A stretch of 64,000 nucleotides of DNA. It comes from Nocardioides humi (GTDB lineage Bacteria; Actinomycetota; Actinomycetes; Propionibacteriales; Nocardioidaceae). The position numbers and the translations under genes are program-made. Under the pieces are notes generated by a model, which made no database searches, was not told the origin of the DNA, and was given only the letters and a program-made list of their open reading frames with translations. Below, piece by piece: positions 9,529-16,968 of the stretch (its first letter is position 1; every line of letters starts with the position of its first letter). The stretch spans positions 4,340,001-4,404,000 of the forward strand of contig NZ_CP041146.1 of assembly GCF_006494775.1 (NCBI RefSeq), given 5' to 3'.

Positions 9529-9732
9529 GTGAGCGCTGACGCCCCCGACATGGTGAGCATCCCGCGCGCCGATCTGGAAGCGCTGCAGGCCGAGTTGCGA
9601 CGCCTTCGCCAGCGGGAGGGCGATCGGCTCGCGATCGCTCGGATGAGGGCCGATCCGGGGCCACGGGCTGACGAGACCGAAGGAGTGTTCACGCGGACCG
9701 AGCTCGCGGAGGCGTGGGGCATCCGTGACTGA
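9529..9732 (+). CDS. Putative antitoxin of a type II toxin-antitoxin pair
   Basis: This 67-residue protein starts at GTG 9529 (ATG 9550 is an alternative). Its central part is a charged amphipathic helix with alternating leucines (LEALQAELRRLRQREG), followed by a short motif ending TRTELAEAWGIRD. It overlaps the toxin-like gene by 8 bp, the usual arrangement for an antitoxin made before its toxin. I do not recognise a specific DNA-binding fold, so the role is inferred from size, charge and partner. Confidence 0.6.
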   Translation: MSADAPDMVSIPRADLEALQAELRRLRQREGDRLAIARMRADPGPRADETEGVFTRTELAEAWGIRD

Positions 9733-10006
9733 TCGGCTCGTCCGATTCCCCGGATCGGCGTGGGCCGAGATCGAGGCACTTCCTCAGGCTCTGCGTTGGA
9801 CGGTGCAGCGCGCGATCTTCTCGTTGCTCGACGAGCCGGTGCCGTCGTTCGCGGAGCCCTTTCCTGCCGATGAGCCACTGGCCGGCGCCTACCGGCTGCA
9901 CTTGCCCGCGGACGGCGTCACTGTCTGGTACGTCGTGGCCGAGCAGGATGGGATCGAGATCGTCAGCATTCAGCTGGTTCGCGTCGACACCTGGGGTGTG
10001 GTGATG
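9725..10006 (+). CDS. RelE/ParE-like toxin, C-terminal boundary uncertain
   Basis: The first 90 residues read as a RelE/ParE-fold protein: an N-terminal helical pair containing PGSAWAEIEALP, a central YRLHLPADGVTVWYVV strand pair, and a final EIVSIQLVRVD strand. RelE-type toxins cleave ribosome-bound mRNA and ParE types target gyrase. The frame does not stop after this domain; it stays open to 10588, antisense across the whole YqhA-like gene. I place the practical end at the convergent gene boundary. A lost stop codon or a single-base error near the GGGG at about 9992 would explain this. Confidence 0.55.
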
Positions 10007-10591
10007 TCAGTGGTCGCTCGGCGCGTGCGGGGCGGCCGGCATCAGCCGGTCGATGTAGGCCAGGCCGATCGCGGACGCGATGAACGCCAGGTGGATCACC
10101 GTCTGCCACAGCAGCACCTGCTCGCCGTTGTCGTGCCCGAGGATGCTCTGCGCCTCGATGAAGGTCTTGAGCAGGTGGATCGAGGAGATGCCGATGATCG
10201 ACATCGCCAGCTTCACCTTGAGCACGTTGGGATTGACGTGGGACAGCCACTCCGGCTCGTCCGGGTGCCCGCGCATGTTGATCCGGGACACGAACGTCTC
10301 GTAGCCGCCGATGATCACCATGATCAGCAGGTTGGCGATCATCACGACGTCGACCAGGCCGAGGACGATCAGCATGATCTCGGTCTCGTCGAGGTGCATG
10401 AAGTCCTTGAGCAGGTGGATCAGCTCACGCCAGAATTTCACGACGTAGACGCCCTGGGCCACGATCAGCCCGAGGTAGAGCGGCGCCTGCAGCCACCGGC
10501 TGAAGAAGATGGTGGATCCCACGAGACCGGTCAGGGCACGGTTGGCGGGGCTGCTCAGCGAGGAACTCTCGGCCTGCCTGGTCGATGACAC
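10007..10591 (-). CDS. YqhA family (UPF0114) inner-membrane protein
   Basis: This 194-residue protein has three to four membrane spans (about residues 35-55, 75-100, 125-145 and 160-180) and matches the YqhA/UPF0114 family, seen in the VDVVMIANLLIMVIIGGYE and VKLAMSIIGISSIHLLKTF regions. The function of the family is not established. Start ATG 10591; the stop at 10007 collides with the toxin-like frame coming from the other strand. It stands alone, with its start about 70 bp from the divergent amidase gene. Confidence 0.85.
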   Translation of the reverse strand: MSSTRQAESSSLSSPANRALTGLVGSTIFFSRWLQAPLYLGLIVAQGVYVVKFWRELIHLLKDFMHLDETEIMLIVLGLVDVVMIANLLIMVIIGGYETFVSRINMRGHPDEPEWLSHVNPNVLKVKLAMSIIGISSIHLLKTFIEAQSILGHDNGEQVLLWQTVIHLAFIASAIGLAYIDRLMPAAPHAPSDH

Positions 10592-10658
10592 GCGGCGATG
10601 CTACAAGGCCCGCCGAGCGGCCGTGCTCCTCGTCCCGGCCTCCCCGTAGGGTGGGCCG

Positions 10659-11549
10659 GTGCCTCGCCTTCCCGCCGTCGTGACCGCGCTGCTGGCGTCG
10701 GGCCTGGCCGCGGGGCTGGTCCTGGGCGGGTGCGGCGACGGCGGGACGAACGGTGCCGGCGGGCCGGCGGAGAGGACGTCGGAGACACCGGGCGGCGCCG
10801 CCCCGAGCACCTCCACCGCCGAGCCGAGCGCCACGCCGACCGCCACGCCGAGCGCCACGGCGCGTCCGCGGCCGCTCGCGGGTCGCGTCGTCGTCCTGGA
10901 CCCGGGGCACCAGCTCGGCAACGCGCGCTTCCGCTCGCAGATCAACCGGCGGGTGGACGCCGGCGGCTTCGACAAGGAGTGCAACACCACCGGTACGTCG
11001 AGCGACGACGGCTACCCGGAGGCCACCTTCACGTGGGAGGTCGCGGTCCAGGCCCGCAAGCAGCTGCGGCGGCTCGGCGCGAAGGTCGTGCTGACCCGCG
11101 ACGACAACAGCGCCGACGCGTGGGGCCCGTGCATCGACGAGCGCGGCCGGATCGGCAACCCCGACGAGCCGGGGCCGACCGCCGACGTCCGGGTGAGCAT
11201 CCACGGGGACGGCAACACGTCGTCCACGGCGCACGGGTTCCACGTGATCCGGCCCGGCGAGCTGGCCGGCTGGACCGACGACGTCGTCGAGCCCTCCGAG
11301 CGGCTCGCGGTCGCGCTGCGCGACGCGCTGGTCGACGCGGGCTTCGCGCCGTCGACGTACCTCGGGGACGACGGGATCGACGTCCGGACCGACCTCGGCA
11401 CCCTCAACCACTCCGACGTCCCCGTGGTGATGGCCGAGCTCGGCAACATGCGCGACGCCGGCGACGCCGCCGTGATGGAGAGCGAGGCCGGGCGCAAGCG
11501 CTACGCCCGGGCGCTCACCGCGGCGATCCGGGCGTTCCTCACCGGCTGA
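10659..11549 (+). CDS. N-acetylmuramoyl-L-alanine amidase (Amidase_3), lipoprotein
   Basis: This zinc amidase of about 296 residues cuts the lactyl-peptide bond of peptidoglycan. It has a signal peptide with lipobox LGGC near residue 25, so it is probably anchored outside the membrane. A Ser/Thr/Pro linker to about residue 70 follows, then the Amidase_3 domain with VLDPGH (zinc His), SIHGDGN (second His) and VVMAELGNM (catalytic Glu). The start is a GTG near 10659. The stop codon TGA at 11547-11549 lies within the 5-bp target duplication of a MITE-like element, so the natural 3' context was altered by that insertion. Confidence 0.88.
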   Translation: MPRLPAVVTALLASGLAAGLVLGGCGDGGTNGAGGPAERTSETPGGAAPSTSTAEPSATPTATPSATARPRPLAGRVVVLDPGHQLGNARFRSQINRRVDAGGFDKECNTTGTSSDDGYPEATFTWEVAVQARKQLRRLGAKVVLTRDDNSADAWGPCIDERGRIGNPDEPGPTADVRVSIHGDGNTSSTAHGFHVIRPGELAGWTDDVVEPSERLAVALRDALVDAGFAPSTYLGDDGIDVRTDLGTLNHSDVPVVMAELGNMRDAGDAAVMESEAGRKRYARALTAAIRAFLTG

Positions 11550-11550
11550 G

Positions 11551-11707
11551 CTTGGATTCACCGATTTCCCGCTGCTGCGCGCCACCATCCGGGCGCGCTG
11601 GCGGCGTTAGCGACGCTCGATGGTGCAACCAGACCGCCGTCGCGCCGCTGCCTTGCCATCACACCCGCCTGGTGACGCTCGCGACGCGGCGAATCGGTGA
11701 ATCCAAG
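11551..11707. mobile_element. MITE-like element, 157 bp, 16-bp perfect inverted termini
   Basis: The element begins with CTTGGATTCACCGATT (11551-11566) and ends with its exact reverse complement AATCGGTGAATCCAAG (11692-11707). It is flanked by a 5-bp direct repeat CTGAG at 11546-11550 and 11708-11712. No coding frame lies inside. The interior contains further short inverted pieces, for example CACCAT/ATGGTG, so the RNA would fold strongly. Perfect termini plus a target duplication are the signature of a non-autonomous DNA transposon mobilised by an unlinked transposase. Confidence 0.8.
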
Positions 11708-12032
11708 CTGAGCCCGGGCCGCGCGGCCCTCAGTTCCGGGCGTGCCTGCCCAGGGGCGGCGACGCCAGCGGTGGCGCGGGCATCCGGGACGGGTCGGATG
11801 GCTGCTTCGCCGATGGTCGCTTCGGCCGGCGGGTGTGGCGTTCGATGTGCGGACACCCACGGGGGCCGTGCTTGAGCACGCATCGCACCTTGCGTCGGAA
11901 CCGGCGGAACGACATGTCGAACTCCAGGAGGGAGGGAGCACCCACAATTCCCGAGACCCTTCGACGGTAACACCGCGCGGCGCGGTTGGGGAGCGGATCG
12001 CGGGGGTGAAAGCGGGGGGTAGGTTGACCGCC
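11708..12032. other. Gap between MITE and gpgS
   Basis: This stretch of about 320 bp carries the right target repeat of the MITE, a GC-rich partial palindrome GGGCCGCGCGGCCC at 11715-11728, one possible small reverse-strand gene (listed separately), and the gpgS promoter region. I see no RNA gene. Confidence 0.4.
11730..11915 (-). CDS. Small, very basic hypothetical protein
   Basis: This 61-residue frame starts at ATG 11915 with a GGAG six bases upstream. It is rich in arginine, lysine and proline (begins MSFRRFRRKVRC, ends GRHARN) and contains two cysteines. It resembles no family I know. Arginine-rich frames arise easily opposite GC-rich DNA, so only the ribosome binding site favours it being real. 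Confidence 0.3.
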   Translation of the reverse strand: MSFRRFRRKVRCVLKHGPRGCPHIERHTRRPKRPSAKQPSDPSRMPAPPLASPPLGRHARN

Positions 12033-12929
12033 ATGGGGATCCGGGCCGGCCACTGGGACGACTGGGCCCTCCAGGGGCTGCTGGGTCGCAAGGCGGCGAC
12101 CGGGCAGCGAGTCAGCCTCGTCGTACCCGCTCGCAACGAGGCCGCGACCGTCGGCGCGGTCGTCTCCCGGGTCCGCGAGGCGCTGATGGAGACCGTGTCC
12201 CTCGTCGACGAGGTCGTGGTGATCGACAGCGACTCGGTCGACGACACGTACGCCGTCGCGGCGTCGGCCGGCGCGCGCGTGCACCGCTCCGCCGAGATCC
12301 GGCCCGACCTCGGCACCCACCCCGGCAAGGGCGAGGCGATGTGGAAGTCGCTGTTCGTGACCTCCGGCGACCTGCTCGTGTTCATGGACGCCGACCTGCA
12401 CGACTGGGACACCCACTTCGTGCCCGGCCTGCTCGGCCCGCTGCTGCACGACCCGGAGGTCCAGCTGGTCAAGGGCTTCTACGACCGCCCCGGCGCCGAC
12501 GGGCCGCTCGAGGGCGGCCGGGTCACCGAGCTCGTCGCGCGCCCGCTGATCGCGCTGCTGTTCCCTGCTCTGGGGGACCTGGTGCAGCCGCTGGCGGGGG
12601 AGTGGGCGGTGCGGCGGTCGTGGTTCGCCGGGCTGTCGGTCCCGACCGGGTACGCCGTCGAGCTGGCCGCGCTCGTCGACACGGTGCGGGCGGCGGGTCC
12701 GTCCGCGATCGCCCAGGTCGACCTCGGCGTGCGCGCCCACCGGCACCAGGCCCTGCGCGACCTCGGCGGCATGGCGACCCAGATCCTCGCGGCGGCGCTC
12801 GCGCGGGTCGGGGTCGAGGGGGCCGATGCCGTGGGGGAGGCGGTGCTGCGACAGTACCTGCGCGGGCTCGAGCCGGTGGAGCGCGTCGTACCCACCCTCG
12901 AGCGGCCGGCGGCGGAGGCGTACCTGTGA
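12033..12929 (+). CDS. gpgS: Glucosyl-3-phosphoglycerate synthase
   Basis: This 298-residue GT81-type glycosyltransferase makes glucosyl-3-phosphoglycerate from a nucleotide glucose donor and 3-phosphoglycerate, the first step of (methyl)glucosylglycerate-type solute or polymethylated lipopolysaccharide synthesis in actinobacteria. SLVVPARNEAATVG opens the GT-A fold near residue 30; the metal-binding DxD is in FMDADLHDWD near residue 117. ATG 12033 is preceded by GGGGGTAGG. Its stop overlaps the folP2 start (TGATG), the order seen in mycobacteria (Rv1208-Rv1207). Confidence 0.9.
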   Translation: MGIRAGHWDDWALQGLLGRKAATGQRVSLVVPARNEAATVGAVVSRVREALMETVSLVDEVVVIDSDSVDDTYAVAASAGARVHRSAEIRPDLGTHPGKGEAMWKSLFVTSGDLLVFMDADLHDWDTHFVPGLLGPLLHDPEVQLVKGFYDRPGADGPLEGGRVTELVARPLIALLFPALGDLVQPLAGEWAVRRSWFAGLSVPTGYAVELAALVDTVRAAGPSAIAQVDLGVRAHRHQALRDLGGMATQILAAALARVGVEGADAVGEAVLRQYLRGLEPVERVVPTLERPAAEAYL

Positions 12930-13786
12930 TGAAGCTGGGGCGGCACGCGTTCGGTGACGACGAGGCGCTGATGATGGCGATCGTCAACCGGACGCCGGAC
13001 TCGTTCTTCGACAAGGGCGCGACCTGGGCCGAGGACGCCGCGTTCGCGCGGGTCGCCGAGGTGGTGGCGCAGGGCGCCGAGATCGTCGACATCGGCGGCA
13101 TCAAGGCCGCGCCGGGCGTCGAGATCTCGCCGGCGGAGGAGAAGGCGCGGGTCGTGGACTTCGTGGCGGGGGTGCGCGCCGCCTTCCCCGACGTCGTGAT
13201 CTCGGTCGACACCTGGCGCGCGGAGGTCGCCGCCGCGGTGTGCGCGGCCGGCGCCGACGTCCTCAACGACGCGTGGGGCGGCGCGGACCCCGAGCTGGTC
13301 GACGTCGCCGCGGAGTACGACGCCGCGATCGTCTGCACCCACACCGGCGGCGTGACGCCCCGGACCCGCCCCTACCGCATCGAGTACGACGACGTGGTCG
13401 CCGCCGCGATCGCCGACACCGTCGCCTACGCCGCGCGCGCCCTGGACGCCGGCGTCGCGCGCGAGTCGATCGTGATCGATCCCGCCCACGACTTCGGCAA
13501 GAACACCTTCCACTCGCTCGAGATCACCCGGCGGCTGGGGGAGATGGTGGCGACCGGCTGGCCGGTGCTGGTGTCGCTGTCCAACAAGGACTTCGTCGGC
13601 GAGACCCTCGGCCTCGACGTCGGCGAGCGGCTGCTCGGCACCCTCGCCGCGACCTCCGTGTGCGCCCTCGCCGGGGCCCGGATCTACCGCGTGCACCAGG
13701 TCGTCGAGACCCGGCAGACCGTCGACATGGTGTGGTCGATCGCCGGCCGCCGGCCGCCGCTGCGCGCGATCCGGGGGCTGCAGTGA
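12929..13786 (+). CDS. folP2: Dihydropteroate synthase homologue (FolP2 type)
   Basis: This 285-residue TIM-barrel protein has dihydropteroate synthase signatures: MAIVNRTPDSFFDKG at the start, EIVDIGG near residue 50, SVDTWRAEV near 90, a loop at VIDPAHDFGKN near 185, and a final RVHQVVETRQ. It follows gpgS with a one-base overlap, as Rv1207 follows Rv1208. In mycobacteria the FolP2 paralogue is reported to lack clear dihydropteroate synthase activity, so folate synthesis may depend on another folP; that is family knowledge and was not tested here. Confidence 0.88.
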   Translation: MKLGRHAFGDDEALMMAIVNRTPDSFFDKGATWAEDAAFARVAEVVAQGAEIVDIGGIKAAPGVEISPAEEKARVVDFVAGVRAAFPDVVISVDTWRAEVAAAVCAAGADVLNDAWGGADPELVDVAAEYDAAIVCTHTGGVTPRTRPYRIEYDDVVAAAIADTVAYAARALDAGVARESIVIDPAHDFGKNTFHSLEITRRLGEMVATGWPVLVSLSNKDFVGETLGLDVGERLLGTLAATSVCALAGARIYRVHQVVETRQTVDMVWSIAGRRPPLRAIRGLQ

Positions 13787-14250
13787 GCGGCCGCCCGATC
13801 GCTCTCGTGCCGGGCGTCCCGGCCCTGCTGCCGTCGTACTCCTCGATCGAGGACCCGGTCGCCGCCCTGCGCGCCGCGTGCCGGGAGGCCGTCGCAGCCC
13901 TCGGGCCGCGGGTCCGGGTGCGCGCCTCCGGCCCGTCGGGATCGCGGGTCGCCGCAGCGCTGGTCGAGGCGGCCGGCGGGAGCGTCGTCGACGCCGGCGA
14001 GACCGGCGTCCTCGTCGTCGGCAACGGCTCCGCCAGGCGCACCGAGAAGGCCCCCGGCCACCTCGACCCGCGCGCCGAGGAGTTCGACGCCGCCCTCCGC
14101 CGCTCCTTCGCCGACATCGACCCGGTCCTCGCCGCCGAGCTCTGGGCCGACACCGCCCGGCTCGATGGGCTGCCGCCGCTGGCCGACGCCGAGGTGGGGT
14201 ACGACGACGCGCCGTTCGGTGTGCAGTACTGGGTCGCGCTCTGGTGCTGA
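13783..14250 (+). CDS. Class III extradiol dioxygenase (LigB)-like domain protein
   Basis: This 155-residue protein starts at GTG 13783, overlapping the folP2 stop by 4 bp. The second half carries VLVVGNGSARRTEKAPGHLDPRAEEFDAAL and ends YDDAPFGVQYWVALW, which match an actinobacterial LigB-like family of unknown function. It is shorter than the usual roughly 220 residues, and the N-terminal metal-binding histidine region is not recognisable, so catalysis is doubtful. Co-transcription with gpgS-folP2 is likely. Confidence 0.65.
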   Translation: MSGRPIALVPGVPALLPSYSSIEDPVAALRAACREAVAALGPRVRVRASGPSGSRVAAALVEAAGGSVVDAGETGVLVVGNGSARRTEKAPGHLDPRAEEFDAALRRSFADIDPVLAAELWADTARLDGLPPLADAEVGYDDAPFGVQYWVALWC

Positions 14251-14375
14251 GTCGTGCTCAGGAGCAGGCGGTTGCGAGCGCGAAGGTGGTCGGCACGCGC
14301 TGCACGAGGCGGGCGAGGCAACCCCCGGTACGAGATGCCGGCGCGATCCGACCTGCGACCCGCCACACTGTCCCC

Positions 14376-14963
14376 ATGGCTCTCACAGACCTGCGGACCC
14401 GCCCGAGCTGGCAGGTGGCCGCGATCGGCGCGGTCGCCTTCGTCGTACTCCTCTGGGCGATCGAGGTCGTCGACGTGGTGGCGTCGCACCGGCTCGACGG
14501 CTGGGGCATCCGGCCGCGGTCGGGCGAGGGTCTGCTCGGGATCCTCGCCGCGCCGCTGCTGCACGGCGGGTGGGGGCACCTCAGCGCCAACACCGTGCCG
14601 GCGCTGGTGCTGGGGTTCCTGACCCTGGTGACCGGGATCGGCCGCGGGCTGGTGGCGACCGCGATCGTGTGGCTGCTCGGCGGGTTCGCCGTGTGGCTGG
14701 TCGCCGGGAGCGACTCGGTGCACCTCGGGGCGTCCGGGCTGATCTTCGGCTGGCTGACCTACCTGGTCGTGCAGGGGTTCGTGGACCGCAAGCCGGTCGA
14801 GATCCTGGTGGGCGTGGCCGTGCTCCTCGTGTACGGCGGCGTGCTGTGGGGCGTGCTCCCCGGCCAGCCCGGGATCTCCTGGCAGGGGCACCTGTTCGGC
14901 GCGGTCGCGGGCGTGGTGGCGGCCGTCGTCGTCAGCGAGCGGCGAGGGGCGAGGGTCGGGTGA
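14376..14963 (+). CDS. Rhomboid family intramembrane serine protease
   Basis: This 195-residue protein has six hydrophobic segments. The catalytic serine lies in HLGASGLIFGW near residue 117 (GxSG motif), the catalytic histidine in WQGHLFGAVAG near residue 172, and the HGGWGHLSANT motif near residue 65 matches the second-helix histidine-asparagine region. Rhomboids cleave membrane-spanning substrates within the bilayer. Start ATG 14376. It overlaps the VanZ-like gene by 4 bp. Confidence 0.88.
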   Translation: MALTDLRTRPSWQVAAIGAVAFVVLLWAIEVVDVVASHRLDGWGIRPRSGEGLLGILAAPLLHGGWGHLSANTVPALVLGFLTLVTGIGRGLVATAIVWLLGGFAVWLVAGSDSVHLGASGLIFGWLTYLVVQGFVDRKPVEILVGVAVLLVYGGVLWGVLPGQPGISWQGHLFGAVAGVVAAVVVSERRGARVG

Positions 14964-15361
14964 AGTCCTTCCGGCATCCCGGGCTGTGGCTCGGTGTCTG
15001 GCTCGCGCTGCTCCTCGCCGTCGTCGTGCTGTCGCTGGCCCCACCGCCGCCCACCCCCGACGTACCCCAGGGCGACAAGTGGCAGCACCTGCTGACGTAC
15101 GCCGGACTGGCGCTCGTCGCCGTGCAGATCTTCCGGCCCGGGCGGGCGCTGGCGCTCGCCGCGGCGGCGACGGTGCTGCTCGGGATCGGGCTGGAGGTCG
15201 CCCAGGGCACGCTCACGACCGACCGGATGATGGACTGGCGCGACGCCCTCGCCAACACAGCCGGCGTGGCCCTGGGCACGGCGTCCGTGCTGCTGCCGGT
15301 GCGTGACGTCCTGCTGCGTTGGGACGCCGTCGATCGCGCGAGTGCCGGAGGACCGCGATGA
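14960..15361 (+). CDS. VanZ-like family membrane protein
   Basis: This 133-residue protein has four hydrophobic segments and VanZ-like motifs: a short periplasmic loop then DKWQHLLTYAGLAL near residue 40, GIGLEVAQGTLTTDRMMDWRDALANTAGVALG near 78-105. VanZ relatives are linked to glycopeptide tolerance but most have no known role. GTG 14960 overlaps the rhomboid stop and its own stop overlaps the next gene, so the three membrane proteins form one operon. Confidence 0.8.
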   Translation: MKSFRHPGLWLGVWLALLLAVVVLSLAPPPPTPDVPQGDKWQHLLTYAGLALVAVQIFRPGRALALAAAATVLLGIGLEVAQGTLTTDRMMDWRDALANTAGVALGTASVLLPVRDVLLRWDAVDRASAGGPR

Positions 15362-16092
15362 GCCTGATGCTGCTGGGCGGCTTCCTCGTGGTGGTCGGGC
15401 TCTGCGACCTGCTGCGGATCGACCGCGACCGGATCACCCCGCTCCGGCAGGCGCTGCTGATCGCGATCGGCGGAGTGCTCGTCGCCGGGTTCCTGTGCTG
15501 GGTCCAGGACGCGCCCGCCGGCGCGGTCGCCGTCGGGATCGGGCTCCTCGCCGCGCTCGCCGCCTGGGTGATCGGCTCCTCCGCCGCGCTGTCCGCCGAC
15601 GGCCGGGCCGCTGCCCGCTGGCGGGCCGTCGCCTTCGCCGGACTCGGCGGCGGGGCGGTCCTCAGCCTCCTCGGCGTCGGCGTCCTCGTGCCCTGGGCGA
15701 CCTGGCCGGGCTGGTTGGCCGACACGGTGCTCGTCACCTGGCCGCCCGCCGACGTCACCGTGTCCGCCGGCGCGGTGCTGCTCCAGCTCGCCACCGGCAA
15801 CCGGCTCGTGCACCTGATCCTCGACGCGGCCGGCCTCTCCGCGGCCGAGACGGCCCTCAAGGGCGAGCGCATCCTCGGTCCGGTCGAGCGGATCCTGATC
15901 GTCGGCCTCGGCCACCTCGGCGAGGTCACGGCCGCCGCGATCCTCGTCGTCGCCAAGGGCCTGCTCCGCCTCCCCGAGCTGCAGGCGCGGACGAAGGACG
16001 GCCCGGGCGACGTCACGGCGGCCTTCGTCGTCGGCAGCCTCACCAGCTGGCTGATCGGCCTCGCCGGGGTCGCGCTGATCTACGTGGCATGA
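15358..16092 (+). CDS. Multi-pass membrane protein, unknown function
   Basis: This 244-residue protein starts at ATG 15358 (4-bp overlap with VanZ). About six to seven hydrophobic segments are spread along its length; the loop AETALKGERILGPVERILIVGLGHLGEV near residues 160-188 is the most polar and conserved-looking part. I do not recognise the family. The same GERILGPVER-type loop is reminiscent of membrane proteins that accompany VanZ in actinobacteria, but that is a weak impression. Its stop overlaps the downstream crotonase start. Confidence 0.6.
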   Translation: MSLMLLGGFLVVVGLCDLLRIDRDRITPLRQALLIAIGGVLVAGFLCWVQDAPAGAVAVGIGLLAALAAWVIGSSAALSADGRAAARWRAVAFAGLGGGAVLSLLGVGVLVPWATWPGWLADTVLVTWPPADVTVSAGAVLLQLATGNRLVHLILDAAGLSAAETALKGERILGPVERILIVGLGHLGEVTAAAILVVAKGLLRLPELQARTKDGPGDVTAAFVVGSLTSWLIGLAGVALIYVA

Positions 16093-16895
16093 CCCCCGTA
16101 CCCTCGGGTGCCGTGACCGACGACGACCTGCTCATCGACCGCGACCGCCTCGGCCCGGGCGTGCTCGAGGTGACCTTCAACCGCCCCGAGCGCCGCAACG
16201 CCTTCACCAAGGAGATGTACGGCGCCCTCCGTGCGCTGTGGGAGCGGACCGCCGAGGACCGCACGGTCCGGGTCGTCGTGCTGCGCGGCGCGGGCGGCAA
16301 GGCGTTCGCCGCCGGCAACGAGATCAGCGACTTCCTCGAGGCCGACGCGGTCGACTACGAGAACTGGATCCGGGAGATGTTCGACCGGCTCTGGGCGCTG
16401 CCGCAGGTGACCATCGCCGCCATCGACGGCGTCTGCGTCGGCGGCGGCCTCGCGGTCGCCACCCACTGCGACCTGCGCGTGGCGACGGCGGCCTCACGGT
16501 TCGGCTACCCGATCGCCCGCACCCTCGGCAACGCCCTGTCCGGCACGGTCCTGTACCGCTGCCAGTCGATCTTCGGGGAGTCCCTGACCCGCGAGATGCT
16601 GCTGGCGTCCCGGCTGGTCTCCGCCGAGCGCGGGTACGCCGTCGGCGCGCTCGCCGCCGTCGTACCGGACGCGGCGGCGCTCGACGCCGAGGTCACCGAC
16701 CTCGCCGCCGGGATCGCGCAGGCCTCGCGGGTCACCATCGAGACCACGAAGCACCAGCTGCTGACCCGCGCCCGCGCGGCCGAGGCCTCGATCGAGGGCG
16801 AGGAGGCGCTGCTGCGCGAGGTCTACGGCGGCCCCGACTTCGCCGAGGGCGTGCGGGCGTTCCTGGCCAAGGAGAAGCCGGCCTTCCGCGGCTGA
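16089..16895 (+). CDS. Enoyl-CoA hydratase/isomerase family protein
   Basis: This 268-residue crotonase-fold protein starts at ATG 16089. It shows NRPERRNAFT near residue 35, the oxyanion-hole sequences KAFAAGNEISDF (near 75) and DGVCVGGGLAVATHCDL (near 115-135). The usual acid/base glutamates are not clearly placed (YPIARTLGNALS replaces the common LPEv/lG segment), so it may be an isomerase, hydrolase or have a divergent role. It ends the operon that starts at the rhomboid gene and faces a long hairpin. Confidence 0.8.
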   Translation: MTPVPSGAVTDDDLLIDRDRLGPGVLEVTFNRPERRNAFTKEMYGALRALWERTAEDRTVRVVVLRGAGGKAFAAGNEISDFLEADAVDYENWIREMFDRLWALPQVTIAAIDGVCVGGGLAVATHCDLRVATAASRFGYPIARTLGNALSGTVLYRCQSIFGESLTREMLLASRLVSAERGYAVGALAAVVPDAAALDAEVTDLAAGIAQASRVTIETTKHQLLTRARAAEASIEGEEALLREVYGGPDFAEGVRAFLAKEKPAFRG

Positions 16896-16903
16896 CTGTG
16901 TTG

Positions 16904-16966
16904 CCGCGCCCCGTGCGAATTTGTCGGGAATTCACCGAGAATCCGACAAATTCGCATGGGGCGCGG
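16904..16966. terminator. Long hairpin between convergent genes
   Basis: A 24-bp inverted repeat (16904-16927 and 16943-16966) with one mismatch encloses a 15-base loop. The arms read CCGCGCCCCGTGCGAATTTG and onward. It sits in the short gap between the crotonase stop and the stop of the reverse-strand gene, as a bidirectional terminator would. There is no T-run. A related hairpin lies on the other side of the next gene. Confidence 0.6.
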
Positions 16967-16968
16967 GA

